From Primulina eburnea (Eukaryota > Streptophyta > Magnoliopsida > Lamiales > Gesneriaceae), in assembly GCF_022965805.1 (NCBI RefSeq), contig NC_133104.1, forward strand, positions 23,928,069 to 23,992,068: a stretch of 64,000 nucleotides of DNA, given 5' to 3'. Each line of letters begins with the position of its first letter. Position 1 is the first letter of the stretch. Made by a program: the position numbers and the translations under genes. Shown here piece by piece: positions 34,166 to 45,833 of this stretch. The notes below the pieces were generated by a model. It worked only from the letters and a program-made list of their open reading frames with translations, was not told the DNA's origin and did no database searches.

Positions 34166-34571
34166 GGAGATCTGTTCTAGTCCGACCGCTTGGGAGAGAG
34201 CAGTTTTTATTCGAACCAGACAGGTACTTTCCTTTACCGCGTATAATACCTTGTGTCCAGGCTAGGAAGCTTATGCGTAGAGGGTGTAGAGCGTTTTTAG
34301 CGACTTTTGTATCTGTTCCCGAGACACCCAGTCAGTCAGCCTCTGATGTCCCAATTGTTAGGGACTTTCTAGACATTTTTCCTGAAGACGTCTCTGGCAT
34401 GTCACCCGCGCGAGAAGTGGAGTTTTCTATAGAGCTTATGCCAGGTACGACACCGATATCGAAAGAACCGTACTGATTAGCACTGACAAATATGGCAGAA
34501 CTCAAGAAGCAGATTCAGAAACTTCTTGACAAGGAGTTCATTTGCCTAGTTTTTCACCATGGGTGCGCCAG
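34166..34571 (+). pseudogene. Pre-RT and RT start of the Tekay/Del-like element
   Basis: The region contains SDVPIVRDFLDIFPEDV and REVEFSIELMPGTTPISKEPY, then a TGA at 34474 where the family has an arginine. ELKKQIQKLLDKEF follows. Insertion of the solo LTR at 34577 splits RT at its first conserved motif. Confidence 0.85.
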
Positions 34572-36427
34572 TCTTATGTGGGGACCCGGACGCTAATCAT
34601 CTTCTTAATCGTTATTGGGATTTAAATTATCAGTTCTGATAAACAGGGTCTAAAAATTTTCTTTTTAAATTATAACTGCGGAAGGTAATGGAATCTAAAT
34701 ACTATACATATCTGTATATAAAAATACAAATTCAGTATTAAAATACAATAATGTACAACATTCTAATCTAAGGTTCACTACTAAAGTTCTAGTAGTAAAA
34801 TCCAATCTACTTCAAGTCCGGAATCACCACGCTAACTCGTCTTCTCTCATCGTCATCTCGACCCTGATCCAGCCCCACCTGTTGTCATGCACACATACAA
34901 AACACGACAACAGCCGGATAGCTCCGGTGAGAATAAATCCCAGTATAAAACATGGTAAGCATGTATATTAACAAACCAATTCATAAAACATGCGATCATG
35001 CATACAAACAATATATTTCATAATCTATGAAATTAAGCATGCAGCTCAAATCAGATAAACATGCATATAAACAATCTAAAACATAAAACATGCTAGCACA
35101 ACTGAAAACAATAATGATGGGTCCCACGATCTAGGAGCCACATCCATGTAAGTATGAAGTCCTAATCCAATCATGTCTAGACTTGACTCGATCTATAACT
35201 CTAGGGATCCCGGGGTGAATAAGACGTCACTGGCTGTCACCTACCCTACCAATCGAGGTGCTGTACGTCTTATTCCTAGACTTCAGCCTCATCTGTATCC
35301 ACATCTACAAAAGGGCGGTGATCTTCCCCTAAGCTGAGATATCGCCGAACATCTAGTAGTCTGCCTGATCTCCAGACTGCCCTATCTTAATGCATGAATA
35401 CACAATCTGTAAACAAGCATAATCATTCTAATGCAATGCAACATGATCTGTACACAAAGCATAGCAAGATTTGCATACAAGTTCTATAAACAAATCTATA
35501 AACAAGAATATAGTATGTGATTTATTGGGCAACTCAAATGGTGATCTCAATTGAGTTGTTTCTTCCCGAATATCACATGAATTATACCTTTGTCGTCCCC
35601 GTCTGAGGAAGACGAAGTCTTGAAGTCCAGTCTGTCCATATCCGATCTGAAATGACAATATAAATACCTGTATCAATGTGTAACTCAATTCACAATCTGT
35701 TCTGATCAATACTCACTCAGTACATAATCTGATCAATCTGAACAAAACACAATCTGATCATATCAATAATATCATTATCAAATCGAAATCATATCTGAAT
35801 CTGATCAATCTGAATCAGCTGATGTTTCAACGGTACAACAATACAGTCTTGATAAACCCGTCGATGTCAACATCACAAATATCATATCAGAACTCGTAAT
35901 CAATACCATATTATCATTCTTCTAATCCCAGCATATGAATATCTAACAAATCTAACTTCAAAGCTGCTGAAATACATACACAGACATACGGTATAATTTC
36001 TTCGGTCTGACTTCACATATCTACGAAATAATCTATTCAGAACACATAGAATAATCATCTTTATATTCGTCAATCAAGAACAATATAAGTCAAATGTTCA
36101 AACTAAATCAATATCTTCCGAAATCATAACAATTGTATACTCAATCTATTCTTCAATCTGTCTTTGATTATACCATGTTTACTACAGCAGAAACACCATA
36201 TCTGAATCATATTCAGTTCTGACAACATCCTAATTTCAAAACATCGCAGAACGTAACGAAACTTACGTCCTTGTGTAGCTCGAGTCGAGAGGAATACGAT
36301 ACCGCGTTCAGATTTGAATTCTGATAGACGAATCTTCCACAATCGTAAATCTAAAAGGCGTAAGGATTTTCTTTCCAAAATCTCGTCCCTTTTTCCGATT
36401 TTCTGATGGATTTACGTGTCAAACATC

Positions 36428-36445
36428 TATATATATATTGCATGC
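36428..36445 (-). promoter_or_regulatory. RY-like motif and TATA box of the solo LTR
   Basis: The minus strand reads GCATGC (36440-36445) and then TATATATATA (36428-36438), the same order as in the two related LTR families. Confidence 0.55.
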
Positions 36446-36485
36446 GAAGTCTGAAACGTGGCATCATTTTTCATGCTACACGCAT

Positions 36486-36716
36486 GACCGCGGGTGCGGT
36501 CATAACATGCACCGCGGGTGCGCTCAAGCGGTGATCTATATCCAAAATGTTCGAAGCAAAGACCGCGGGTGCGCTGCCTACAAGACCGCGGGTGCGGTGT
36601 CCTCTGCGCGGGTGCGCTCCATATAATACCGCGGGTGCGGTGTGGCTACGGGATTTGCACTCCATTTTCTGCACATGCACCACGGGTGCTGTGATGTCTA
36701 GCATCGCGGGTGCGGT
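36486..36716. repeat. U3 array of ACCGCGGGTGCGGT palindromes (solo LTR)
   Basis: There are about eight units, some with one or two substitutions, between 36486 and 36716. On the minus strand the unit is ACCGCACCCGCGGT, the same as in the array at 11361-11515. The array lies just upstream of the TATA run. Confidence 0.9.
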
Positions 36717-36805
36717 GCTGCATTCTCAAGAATTTCTTATTTTTCCATCCTGGCAACACTTTATAATCTTGTCTTATCATTTCTATAATTTCGGGGCATT
36801 ACATC

Positions 36806-37453
36806 TTATTTGTGAAGAAGAAGGATGGTTCGATGAGGCTCTGCATTAATTACTGGGAATTGAACACGGTTACATTGAAGAACAAATATCCATTCCCGAG
36901 GATTGAAGATTTATTTGACCAGTTGCAGGGAGCCTCAGTATTCTCAAAGATTGACATGCATTCGGGTTATCACCAATTGAGGGTGAAAGATGCCGATGTT
37001 CTCAAGAATGCTTTTAGGACGTGTTATGGCCACTTCGAGTTCCTTGTGATGCCGTTCGGTTTGACGAATGCGCCAGCGATCTTCATGGATCTCATGAATC
37101 GCGTATTTCAGCCGTATTTTGATCACTTCGTGATAGTATTCATAGACGACATTCTCGTATACTCAAACAATCATGAGGAGCACAGCAGACATCTGACCGC
37201 AGTTTTGCAGACCTTATAGAAGCACCAGCTACTCGCGAAGTTCAGTAAGTGTGAATTCTGGTTAGAGAAGGTGGCGTTCTTAGGCCACATCGTTTCTAGC
37301 AGCGGTATCGAGGTAGACCCAGCGAAAGTTGCAGTAGTCAGAGATTGAGTTGTACCGCAAAATGAATCAGAGATCCGTAGTTTCCTTGGGCTAGCAGGTT
37401 ATTACCAGAAGTTTATTCAGGGATTCTCCTCTATCGCAGTTCCACTCACGTCG
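36806..37453 (+). pseudogene. Reverse transcriptase of the Tekay/Del-like element, continued
   Basis: After the TSD the RT frame resumes with [68 protein letters not shown] and the catalytic [12 protein letters not shown] at 37217 and TGA at 37346 interrupt it. The thumb continues with [20 protein letters not shown]. The catalytic aspartates are present, so the RT was lost through stops and the solo-LTR insertion and not through active-site change. Confidence 0.92.
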
Positions 37454-37825
37454 TTGACAAAGAAGAATGCGAAATTTGTGTGGAGCGATGAGTGTCAGAA
37501 GAGCTTTGATACTTTGAAGCAAGCTCTTATCTCAGCACCAGTACTGGCCATGCCATCAGGGCCCGGAGAATTTGTTTTGTATACCGATGCTTCGAAGCTC
37601 GGTTTAGGCGCAGTGTTGATGCAGCATGGGAAGGTGATAGCGTATGCTTCTCGTCAGTTGAAAATCCATGAGAAGAATTTCCCTACCCACAATCTAGAGT
37701 TGGCAGCCGTAGTTTTTGTCTTGAAGATTTGGAGGCATTATTTGTACGGAGAGAAGTGCCAGATCTTTACCGACCATAAGAGCGTCAAGTACTTTTTTAT
37801 GCAGAAAGAGCTGAATATGCGTTAG
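37454..37825 (+). pseudogene. RNase H of the Tekay/Del-like element
   Basis: The frame reads [18 protein letters not shown], then [18 protein letters not shown], then [14 protein letters not shown]. The catalytic D (YTDAS), E (LELAA) and D (FTDHKS) of gypsy RNase H are all in place. A TAG at 37823 stops it before the QRRWLEL-equivalent segment. Confidence 0.92.
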
Positions 37826-39290
37826 AGGCATTGGTTGGAGCTAGTGAAGGACTATGACTATGACATTAGCTACCACTCGAGCAAAGTTAATGTAGTTGCG
37901 GATGCACTGAGCAGGAAAGTCACAGTGATGGCTCATTTGGTGATTCCGAGACCCCTTCAGTTTGAGATGCAGAGGTTTGATCTAGAGACATATCCTCAAG
38001 GTAGAATTCCCCGTCTATCTACTTTGATGATTCAGTCTTCTCTTCTAGACCGTATTCGCAGTGGAGAGTCAGTAGATGAGCAATTGGCGAAGTGGAGGCA
38101 GAGAGATGAATCCAAGGGCAGTATTTTGTATACAGTTAGTGACTGTATTGTGAGATATCGAGACAGGATGTGGGTTCCTAGCGGCGGTTCTATTCGAGCG
38201 GATATTTTATCTGAGGCCCACATTACGCCGTACTCTATTCATCCTAGGAGTACGAAGATGTATAAAGATCTGCAGTTGATGTATTGGTGGCCCGGGATGA
38301 AGAAGGATATCACACGTTTTGTATCCGAGTGTCTGACGTGCCAGCTAGTGAAAGCGAAAAATCAGAGACCAGCAGGCTTGCTCAAGCCTCTTCCTATTCC
38401 CGAGTGGAATTGAGAGAATATTACCATGGACTTCGTGGTAGGCTTGCCAAAGTCAGCTAGACGGTCAAATGCTATCTGGGTGATTGTTGATCGTCTTACC
38501 AAGTCAGCGCACTTCTCACCTATTAAGACGACTTTCACCATGATTCAGTATGCAGAGTTGTATATCCTAGAGATAGTCAGACTTCATGGTATTCCCGTTT
38601 TTATAGTATCTGACCGAGATCCTAGATTCACTTCCTCCTTCTGGAAGAGTTTGCATTCAGCTGTGGGTACGAAGTTGATGTTTAGCACAGCCTTCAATCC
38701 TCAGACGGATGGTCATTCATAGAGATTTATCTATAGTTTGGAGGATCTTCTCCGTGCATGTGCCATCGATTTCTCCGGGAGTTGGGAGTCGAAGTTGCCA
38801 TTGGTGGAGTTCACCTATAACAACAGTTTTCAGTCATCTAAAGGTATGGCTCCATATGAAGCACTGTATGCTCGTAAGTGTAGATCGTCTATTCATTGGG
38901 ATGAAGCAGGGGAGATATCAGAATTGGGTCCGGAGATTATTCAGCAGGCTACCGACTTAGTATTCAAGATCCGTGATAGGTTGTCTCAGAGTCGACAGAA
39001 GAGTTATGCGGATCAAAGGAGGAGATATCTAGAGTTTGCCGTTGGCGACCATGTTTTCGTGAAGATACCACCTATGAAAGGTTTCATGCGGTTCGGGAAG
39101 AAAGGAAAGCTCAGGCCGAGATTCATCGGATCATTTGCGATCCTCGACAGGGTTGGGACATTAACTTATCGTGTTGATCTTCCGCAGAATCTGGCCGGAG
39201 TACACAATGTGTTCCACGTCTCTATGCTGAGGAAGTATATGGCGAATCCTTCGCATGTCTTGAACTTTGAGCCGTGGCAGCTCACTCCGA
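37826..39290 (+). pseudogene. Integrase of the Tekay/Del-like element, C-terminal end lost
   Basis: The linker ends VVADALSRK. The zinc-finger region has H...H in AHITPYSIHPRSTK and CLTCQLVKAK. A TGA at 38411 replaces a tryptophan. The core starts [20 protein letters not shown], continues [16 protein letters not shown] and FNPQTDGHS, and meets a TAG at 38720. The glutamate-bearing SLEDLLRACAIDFSG part and PYEALYARKCRSSIHWDE follow. The C-terminal SH3-like part runs to SHVLNFEPWQLTP and then similarity ends at about 39290, before any chromodomain. Confidence 0.92.
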
Positions 39291-39965
39291 AAAGAAAAGG
39301 GCACGCTTCAAAGTCATATCAGCTTAAGAGAAGCATTCAGTCCAGTCAAGGGAACTCTTTACAAATATATCAGCTTAGATTAGAAGCGTATTTCCTTTAG
39401 TGTGTGAGAACATCCTTGTTCAGTTTTCACACACAAACACTCTCAACCACTCAAATACAGTCTAAAAAAAAGACGTTAAACTTGTGTATGTAGTCTTTCT
39501 CACATAGACATTACAGAAATGTTGACTGGAATGTGTTGTCTTCAGTCTAAGTCTAGGAGTTCAGTTTAGGCAGTGGGTAAGTCCTAGCTGAGTGGGTTTA
39601 TACAAGTAATTTTATAAATCAAAGTCTTCTAGTGGATCCTACCCGAGGCGGTGAAGGGGTGACGTAGAAGCAGTTGAAGTCTCCGAACATCCATAAACAT
39701 ATATTTTGTATTTAACTGATTAACTATTGCTTTCAAACTCTTTTGATCAGTTGGAGTATTCGTCAGTTCAGTTGACACCATAACTAAACTGAAAATGCAA
39801 AAACTAATCTGTCTTTTTTCGGTTATTCAGTGTACATAAGATAAAATGCTTTCTAAGTTAACAGTCTTCTTCACGAAAGATTACTTCGAGTTTCTTCCGC
39901 TTGATTTTTTAACCAAACTCGATTTAATTCATCGGTGTTAATATTCTTAGAACACGAGCTATTGC
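39291..39965 (+). repeat. Copia-type LTR or leader fragment, family unclear
   Basis: This 675-bp stretch replaces the 3' end of the gypsy element. It has phrases such as TAGTGGATCCTACCCGAGG and GGTGAAGGGGTGACGTAG that I associate with plant copia LTRs, and GATCAGTTGG/GTCAGTTCAGTTGACACC that resemble 55590-55660. No LTR ends or coding domain are identifiable. I cannot name the family. Confidence 0.4.
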
Positions 39966-40029
39966 AGCTCATTGGAGAATATTTTGTTTGAAGCATCCCA
40001 AAGATGTTGAGCAAACGATCCTTCAGATA

Positions 40030-41495
40030 CCGATTCAATCAAATGGCTTGAAGCCATGCAATCTATTTATTCGAACCAAGTTTGGACATTAGTAGATCCG
40101 ATCCAGCTGGGGAATCGTTCCCATAGGATGCAAATGGATCTACAAAAGAAAGCTTGGGGCGGATGGGAAGATATTGACCTTCAAGGAAAGACCGGTTGCA
40201 AAAGGTTATACTCAAAGGCAATGAATTGACTATGATGAAACTTTTTTACCAGCGGCTATGTTTAAACCCATTAGAATAATACTAGCCATAACATCATGAT
40301 ATGACTATGAGATATGAAAAATTGATGTAAAGACATCATTCCTCAATGGAGACATTAAAGAAGATATTTATATATTTCAACCTGAGGGATACACATCAGT
40401 AAAAAATGAGAATAAGGTATGCAAATTTCAGAGATCAATATATATTGTCTCAAGCAGACGTCCAGAAGTTGGAACCTTGGATTTTACAATACCATCAAGG
40501 AATTTGGTTTTGCAAAGAACCCTGATGAACCATGTGTGTACGATAAAGTTAGTGGGAGTGCACTAACATTCTTAGTAATTTATGTTGATGATATCATACA
40601 TATTGGGAATGATGTAGAATTACTGCAATAAAAAAAAGTATGGTTAGCAAGTAAATTCTCTATGAAAGACATGGCTGAAGCATCCTGTATATTGGGAATA
40701 CAAATCATAGATATAGATCAAAGAGAATGTTGATGCTCAGCCAAGTGACTTATATCGATACCATTCTTAAAAGATTCTCTATAGAAGAGTCCAAGAGAGG
40801 TTACTTACCAATATCGATACCAAAACTGACGAAGTAGAGATGATGACATGTATTACATATGCGTCAGCCATTATTGGTAGTATCACATATGATATTATAT
40901 CAACGCCCTGATGTTGCTTACGCTCTTGAGTTTTATAAGCAGATATCAGGAAAACCATGGCCCAATACATAGCAAGGCCGTGAAAGATATTCTTAAGTAC
41001 CTAAGGAGGATTAAGAACTTGTTCATGGTCTATGAGGGTGTAGAATTAAAATTGTAAGGCTACACTGATTCTAGCTTCCAAAGTGGCGTAGATGATTCGA
41101 AATCGACCTCTGTTTTTGTATTCATGCTCAATAGTATGGCTGTCTCTTGTAAGAGTTCCAAGCAAGACACCGTTGCAGATTCCACCACTGAATCTGAATA
41201 TATTATCGCATCTGTTGTAGCCAAAGAGGTAGTTTGGATGAAGGATGAGGAATTGCGTTTAAGAGTTGGGCGTTATTCTTAATGGAGTTGATCCAGTCCC
41301 AGTGTACTGCGACAACACTGATTTCGTTGCTCAAGCAAAAGTACCAAGGTCTCATCAGCAATCCAAATATATAACTGAGGAAATTCTACATCATTCGAGA
41401 GATTGTGGGAAGAGGAGATATTTCAGTCGAGAGAGACGCTTCTACAGATAACGTTGTTGATCCGTTTACAAATCTCCCACCAGGACCATTTTTTT
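40030..41495 (+). pseudogene. Old copia RT-RNase H remnant
   Basis: Broken frames match the copia element downstream at 49300-50780. The RT start (VPIGCKWIYKRKL equivalent) is at about 40120, and SSTLGFYNTIKEFGFAKNP-like sequence at about 40480. The catalytic VIYVDDIIHIGNDVELLQ is at 40578-40631, and RNase H (SVFVFMLNSMAVSCKSSKQD-like and VPVYCDNT) at 41100-41320. Many stops and indels are present. Only the RT/RNase H end survives; gag, protease and integrase are gone. Confidence 0.85.
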
Positions 41496-41558
41496 AGAAG
41501 ATCACGAAACAATTGGATTAAAGCATATGGGTAGCTAGCTCTAGGGCAAGTGAGATAT

Positions 41559-43399
41559 TGTTAAAGTAGATGCCCTGTAAACCAACGGCTGGCTAATGAA
41601 TTTAATGAATCATTTGTAATTAATAGTCTTTACTTAAATAAAATTTACATTTCATGGTTTCGGTATACCCATGCAATCGACATAGATAAATACCTTGATT
41701 ATAATTTAATATAAATTAATCGTAATTCGATCTTGAAATTCATTTGTAAACACTGTATATTCTAAATTCGTTCTTAGTCGATTCAGCCGCCTAAAAACTA
41801 GGATAAATGTAGCTTGAGCTTGAGACTAACATCTATGATGTTGTGTACCATGTTTCATGGTAAGGGTATAGAGATGTCCAATCATGCAGATAGGTAATCA
41901 TATGATGATTGTAATGAACAACCCTCCCTCGGCCTTTCTAAGTGGTTATCATTCATCGAGAGGAAAAGTATGTGGTTTTGATTGTACATCATTAGTCCTT
42001 ACAACCCGGGACAACACTGAATCTCTACATACTAAGATTGTGCTTTGACTCTTTTACCCACTCCGCGAGGGTCAAAAAGTGGAGAGGTTGTGTGCAATTG
42101 CGACATATGTAGGAGCCAGTACATTGTAGTCGGGAATTCACTGCTCACTTACGGGCATGAATATCCTATGTGATCTAACGAAATAGTAGTGCATGGAATA
42201 TCTTGTCAGAGTGTAAGATGTATATCAGGGACAAGGGTTCTCTAGTTTTGAATACGATGACACTATGAATATTTCATGAATATATCACATAACTATCGAG
42301 TCTAATGGTTGCAAATTCAAGAAAGATATTGTACATTAATCATAACTGATTGATTCTTGCAGACACTATCAGTGATACCTGTGGAATCATATGGTGATGC
42401 TACTAGACGCTCTTATTACGATTCGATGAGTTTAATCAAAAAATGATTTATGACATTCTCATGATCAAATGTTGGTGAATGAAATGGGCAAATTAGGATA
42501 AGCCCAAAAAAATAAAAATATCTCGAATGACAAAGAGTTGTGAACTCACGGCTAGCTGTATCCCTGAACCATTGAGGTTCACATAACGCACTGGATCATT
42601 TGTTTCCGTTGAAATAATAAATTAAACGAGTAGACTTTATATAAAATTACGAAATAGTAAATTCAAAGAATTGAACTTATGATAAATTAAAATTTAGAGA
42701 GAATAAATTCAATAAATTGAATTTATAAAATTTGAGAATTTAAAATATTAAACTCAAAAGTTGAGTTTATTAACTAATAAATTAAATGTAGTGGAAAGTA
42801 TGTATAATGAGCTTATAGAAGTACAAGTTTAATATGCTAAATAATTAAAGTTTTTAATGAATTTTAATATAATAATTAATTAAACTAGTTGAACTAGTAA
42901 AATTAATTAACCAAGCCTATTAAATTTATTTAAAGAACTCTTAGCCCATAATTAAAGTAATTAGGTTAATGATTTATCATTAAGAAAAGAGGTCACAAAA
43001 CCCTAGACTCCAACACACAAATTTTCGAAAAATCTCTCTCCCCCACTCTCCAATTTTTGGCCACTTCAAAAAAAAAAAAGACAAAAGAAAGGTGTGACCT
43101 GGTTTTCGTCTTTTATCTCAAAACGAAAAGGAACAAACACTCTATTCGTGTAATGGATTAGAGATTGAAGATTTCAGGAAGAACGTTCGTAGGGAATACT
43201 ACAAGAACTATTTCCGCTAACCCCGAAATAGTCTATGCCAAGTGATTGATTCACTAAAGTTATAATTATTAACACTCTATGAATGTTTTTATTGTCTAAA
43301 TCATACAAGTGTTCTGATGTATTATTTGAATGTAAAATTGAAATTTTAAAACTTTCGCTGCGTTTTGGATGCGAGAAAACCGATTATCCCACATCAACA
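41559..43399 (+). repeat. 3' LTR of the old copia element
   Basis: It starts TGTTAAAGTAGATGCCC after an AAGTGAGAT polypurine-like run and ends about ...ATCAACA. It is clearly homologous to the 43487 LTR but much diverged, so this element is older than its neighbour. Confidence 0.85.
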
Positions 43400-43486
43400 A
43401 TCTAGAAATGACTCGGATTAAGTAACCAAATAATTTAAACTCAAAAAACCACATAATAACATAACTAAGCAACCAACCTACACATC

Positions 43487-45477
43487 TGTTAGAGTAGATG
43501 CCCTGCAAGCCAACGGTTGGCTAGGGAATTTATTGACTCAAGTGAAATAAACAATCTTTATTTTAATATAATTTAATTTTTTATGGTCTTGTTATACTTT
43601 ATCTGTATACCCATGCAAACATCATAGATAAAGTCCTTGATTATGCTTTAATACAAATGAATCGTAATTCGATGTTGAAACTCATTTGTAAACACTGCAT
43701 ATTCTAAATTCGTTCCTAGTCGATTCAGCCGCCTAAAACAGGGATAAAAGCCGCTTGAGCTCGAGACTAGCATCTGTGATGTTGTGTACTGCGTTTCTTG
43801 GTAAGGGCATAGTGATGTCCAAACATGCAGATGGGTAGTCATATGATGATTATACCGAACAACCCTCCATCGGACTTTCCAAGTGGTTATCATTCATCGA
43901 GAGGATAAGTCCGTGGTTATGATTGTACACCATTAGTCCTTATGACCCGGGACAACACTGAGGCTCTATATGCTAGGGCTGTGCTTTGACTCGTTTACCG
44001 GCTCCAGGAGAGTCATCAGGTGGCGAGGTTGGGTACAGTTGCGACACATATAGGAGCCAGTGCATTGTAGTCGGGGATTCACCGCTCACCTACGGGTGTG
44101 GATATCCTGTGTGATCTGATGAAATAATAGTGCACGGAATCTCTGGCCAGAGTATGAGATGTACGTTAGAGAAGGAGTTCTCAAATAGTACACGCGATGC
44201 CACTATTATAGTTATCACAAAGTTATCGAATTAATATGCAACCCTCGATGAACCAATGGTTGCAGATTCGATCGGGATATATGAGATGAAGGGACCGTAC
44301 TGTACGCTAATCATAATCGACTGGTTCTTGCAGGCACTATCAGTGATACCTAGGAAATCATGGGGCGATGCTACTAGACGCTCTTACCATGATCCGATGG
44401 GTGCAATCAGAAATGAGTTCTGACATTCTTGATCAAGGTGTTGATGAAAAGAATGGGGCTAACTAGGGTAAGCCCGAATAAAGGATTATGTCCTGAATCA
44501 CAAAGAGTTGTGAACCCACGGCTAGCTGTATCCCTGAACCATTGAAGGTCACACAAGTACTGGATTGTTTGTTCCCATTGAGAGAATAAATTCAAAAGTT
44601 GAATTTATATTATATAGTAAATTCAAGGAGTTGAATTTATGATAATTAAATTTTGAGGGAATAAATTCAAGGAGTTGAATTTATAAAATTTGAGAATTTA
44701 ATTTATTAAACTCAAATGTTGGGTTTATTAAATATTAAATTTTGGAGGTGATGAAAATTCAAGGAGTTGAATTTACAATTTAAATAATAAATTCAAATGT
44801 TGAATTTATAAATATATTTAATTTATTAAGCTCAAATGTTGAGTTAATTAATTAATAAATTAAATATGGTGGGCAATATGTTTAATGGACTTGTCGGGGT
44901 ACAAGTCCAACATAATAAATAATTAAAGTTTTGATGGGCTTTGATTAAATTAATTAAACTAGTTGGACTAGCCCAATTAATTAAATCAAGCCCATTAATG
45001 TTAATTATGTAATTAAGATATTATTTAATTATAAATAATACATGGAAAAGCCTAAACCTAGCCCACCACTATGAAAACTTACGTGAGCCTCCAAAAGAAA
45101 AAGTTTTTTCTCGGCCACTTGGTTTTGAGAAAGAAAAATTGTGCCGTCTCTCAATTAATTTCTCTCCTACGCAAAAATCTTCCATATTTTCTAGTGTAAA
45201 TTGGAAGAGGAACACACTATTCAGTCGTGGACCTAATTAGAGTGAAAGAAAGGAGTCTCTTGAAGAAAGTTCGTAGGGATTCATCAAGAGCCAGATCTGT
45301 TATACCGGATCGGTTGGTGTCCAGTGATTAATTCACCAAAGGTATAACTTTTCTAAACATCCAATGTTTATTTATGATAAAATCATACGAGCGTCCAAAT
45401 ATATTTTGATTGTCAAAATAAAATAAAATTTTAAAACTTCCGCTGCGTTTGGGCACGTAGAAAACCGTGATCCAACA
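43487..45477 (+). repeat. 5' LTR of the copia element
   Basis: This LTR is 1991 bp. The stretch 44580-44870 is a series of short degenerate repeats around AAATTCAA(G/A)GAGTTGAATTTAT and ACTCAAATGTTG. All open frames in it recur in the 3' LTR and are chance. Confidence 0.94.
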
Positions 45478-45478
45478 G

Positions 45479-45491
45479 TGGTATAAGAGCC
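45479..45491 (+). promoter_or_regulatory. tRNA-Met primer-binding site, one mismatch
   Basis: TGGTATAAGAGCC differs from TGGTATCAGAGCC at one base. It lies one base after the LTR. Confidence 0.88.
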
Positions 45492-45653
45492 AGGTTTTTT
45501 CTAAATCGTATGGTTTTGATATATTGAATAATTTATTTCTAACAACACAAGAAAAGTTTTCAGAAAATTTAGCACCACGAAAATTTATTTTTCCAGATTT
45601 TCGAAAAAAAAAAAAAAAAATTAATCTGCCCGGAACTGTGCGCGCACGGCAGC

Positions 45654-45833
45654 GCGCAGGCGCCGGACGCCTGCGCGCACAGCGCTAGCGCAGGCGCCGG
45701 ACGCCTGCGCGCACAGCGCTAGCGCAGGCGCCGGACGCCTGTGCGCACCGCACTCGCACAGGCGTCAGACGCCTGCGCGCGGCGTCGGCGCGCTTGTGCG
45801 CCCCGCGCTAGCGCAGGCGTGCGACGCCTGCGC
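45654..45833. repeat. Array of five GC-rich hairpins in the copia leader
   Basis: Each unit has 9-bp arms GCGCAGGCG and CGCCTGCGC around a 5-base loop (CCGGA, TCAGA or TGCGA). Units lie at 45654-45676, 45688-45710, 45722-45744, 45756-45778 and 45811-45833. The first four have an exact 34-base period. The surrounding 45630-45950 is very GC-rich in an otherwise AT-rich window. The open frames over it are repeat artefacts. Confidence 0.92.

Larger units (their letters stand above)
34577..36803 (-). mobile_element. Solo LTR of a gypsy element, minus strand, TSD TCTTA
   Basis: A single 2227-bp LTR, TGTAATGCCCC...GGGTCCCCACA on the minus strand, is flanked by TCTTA (34572-34576 and 36804-36808) inside the RT of the host element. 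Its body closely follows the LTRs of the 22058-30146 element, for example around 34850-34960. Its U3 palindromes instead match those of the 11218-18822 element. Solo LTRs arise by recombination between the two LTRs of a full element. Confidence 0.93.
21136..39290 (+). mobile_element. Tekay/Del-like gypsy retrotransposon, twice interrupted and 3'-truncated
   Basis: The 5' LTR (21136-22057 plus 30152-32372, about 3.1 kb without the insert) is followed by a tRNA-Met PBS, gag, protease, RT, RNase H and integrase in gypsy order on the plus strand. A whole element (22058-30146) sits in its LTR and a solo LTR (34577-36803) in its RT. Sequence similarity stops at about 39290 within the integrase C-terminal region, before the chromodomain, so the chromodomain, the 3' LTR and the right TSD are missing. 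Long LTRs and gag/pol type point to Tekay/Del chromoviruses. Confidence 0.88.
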
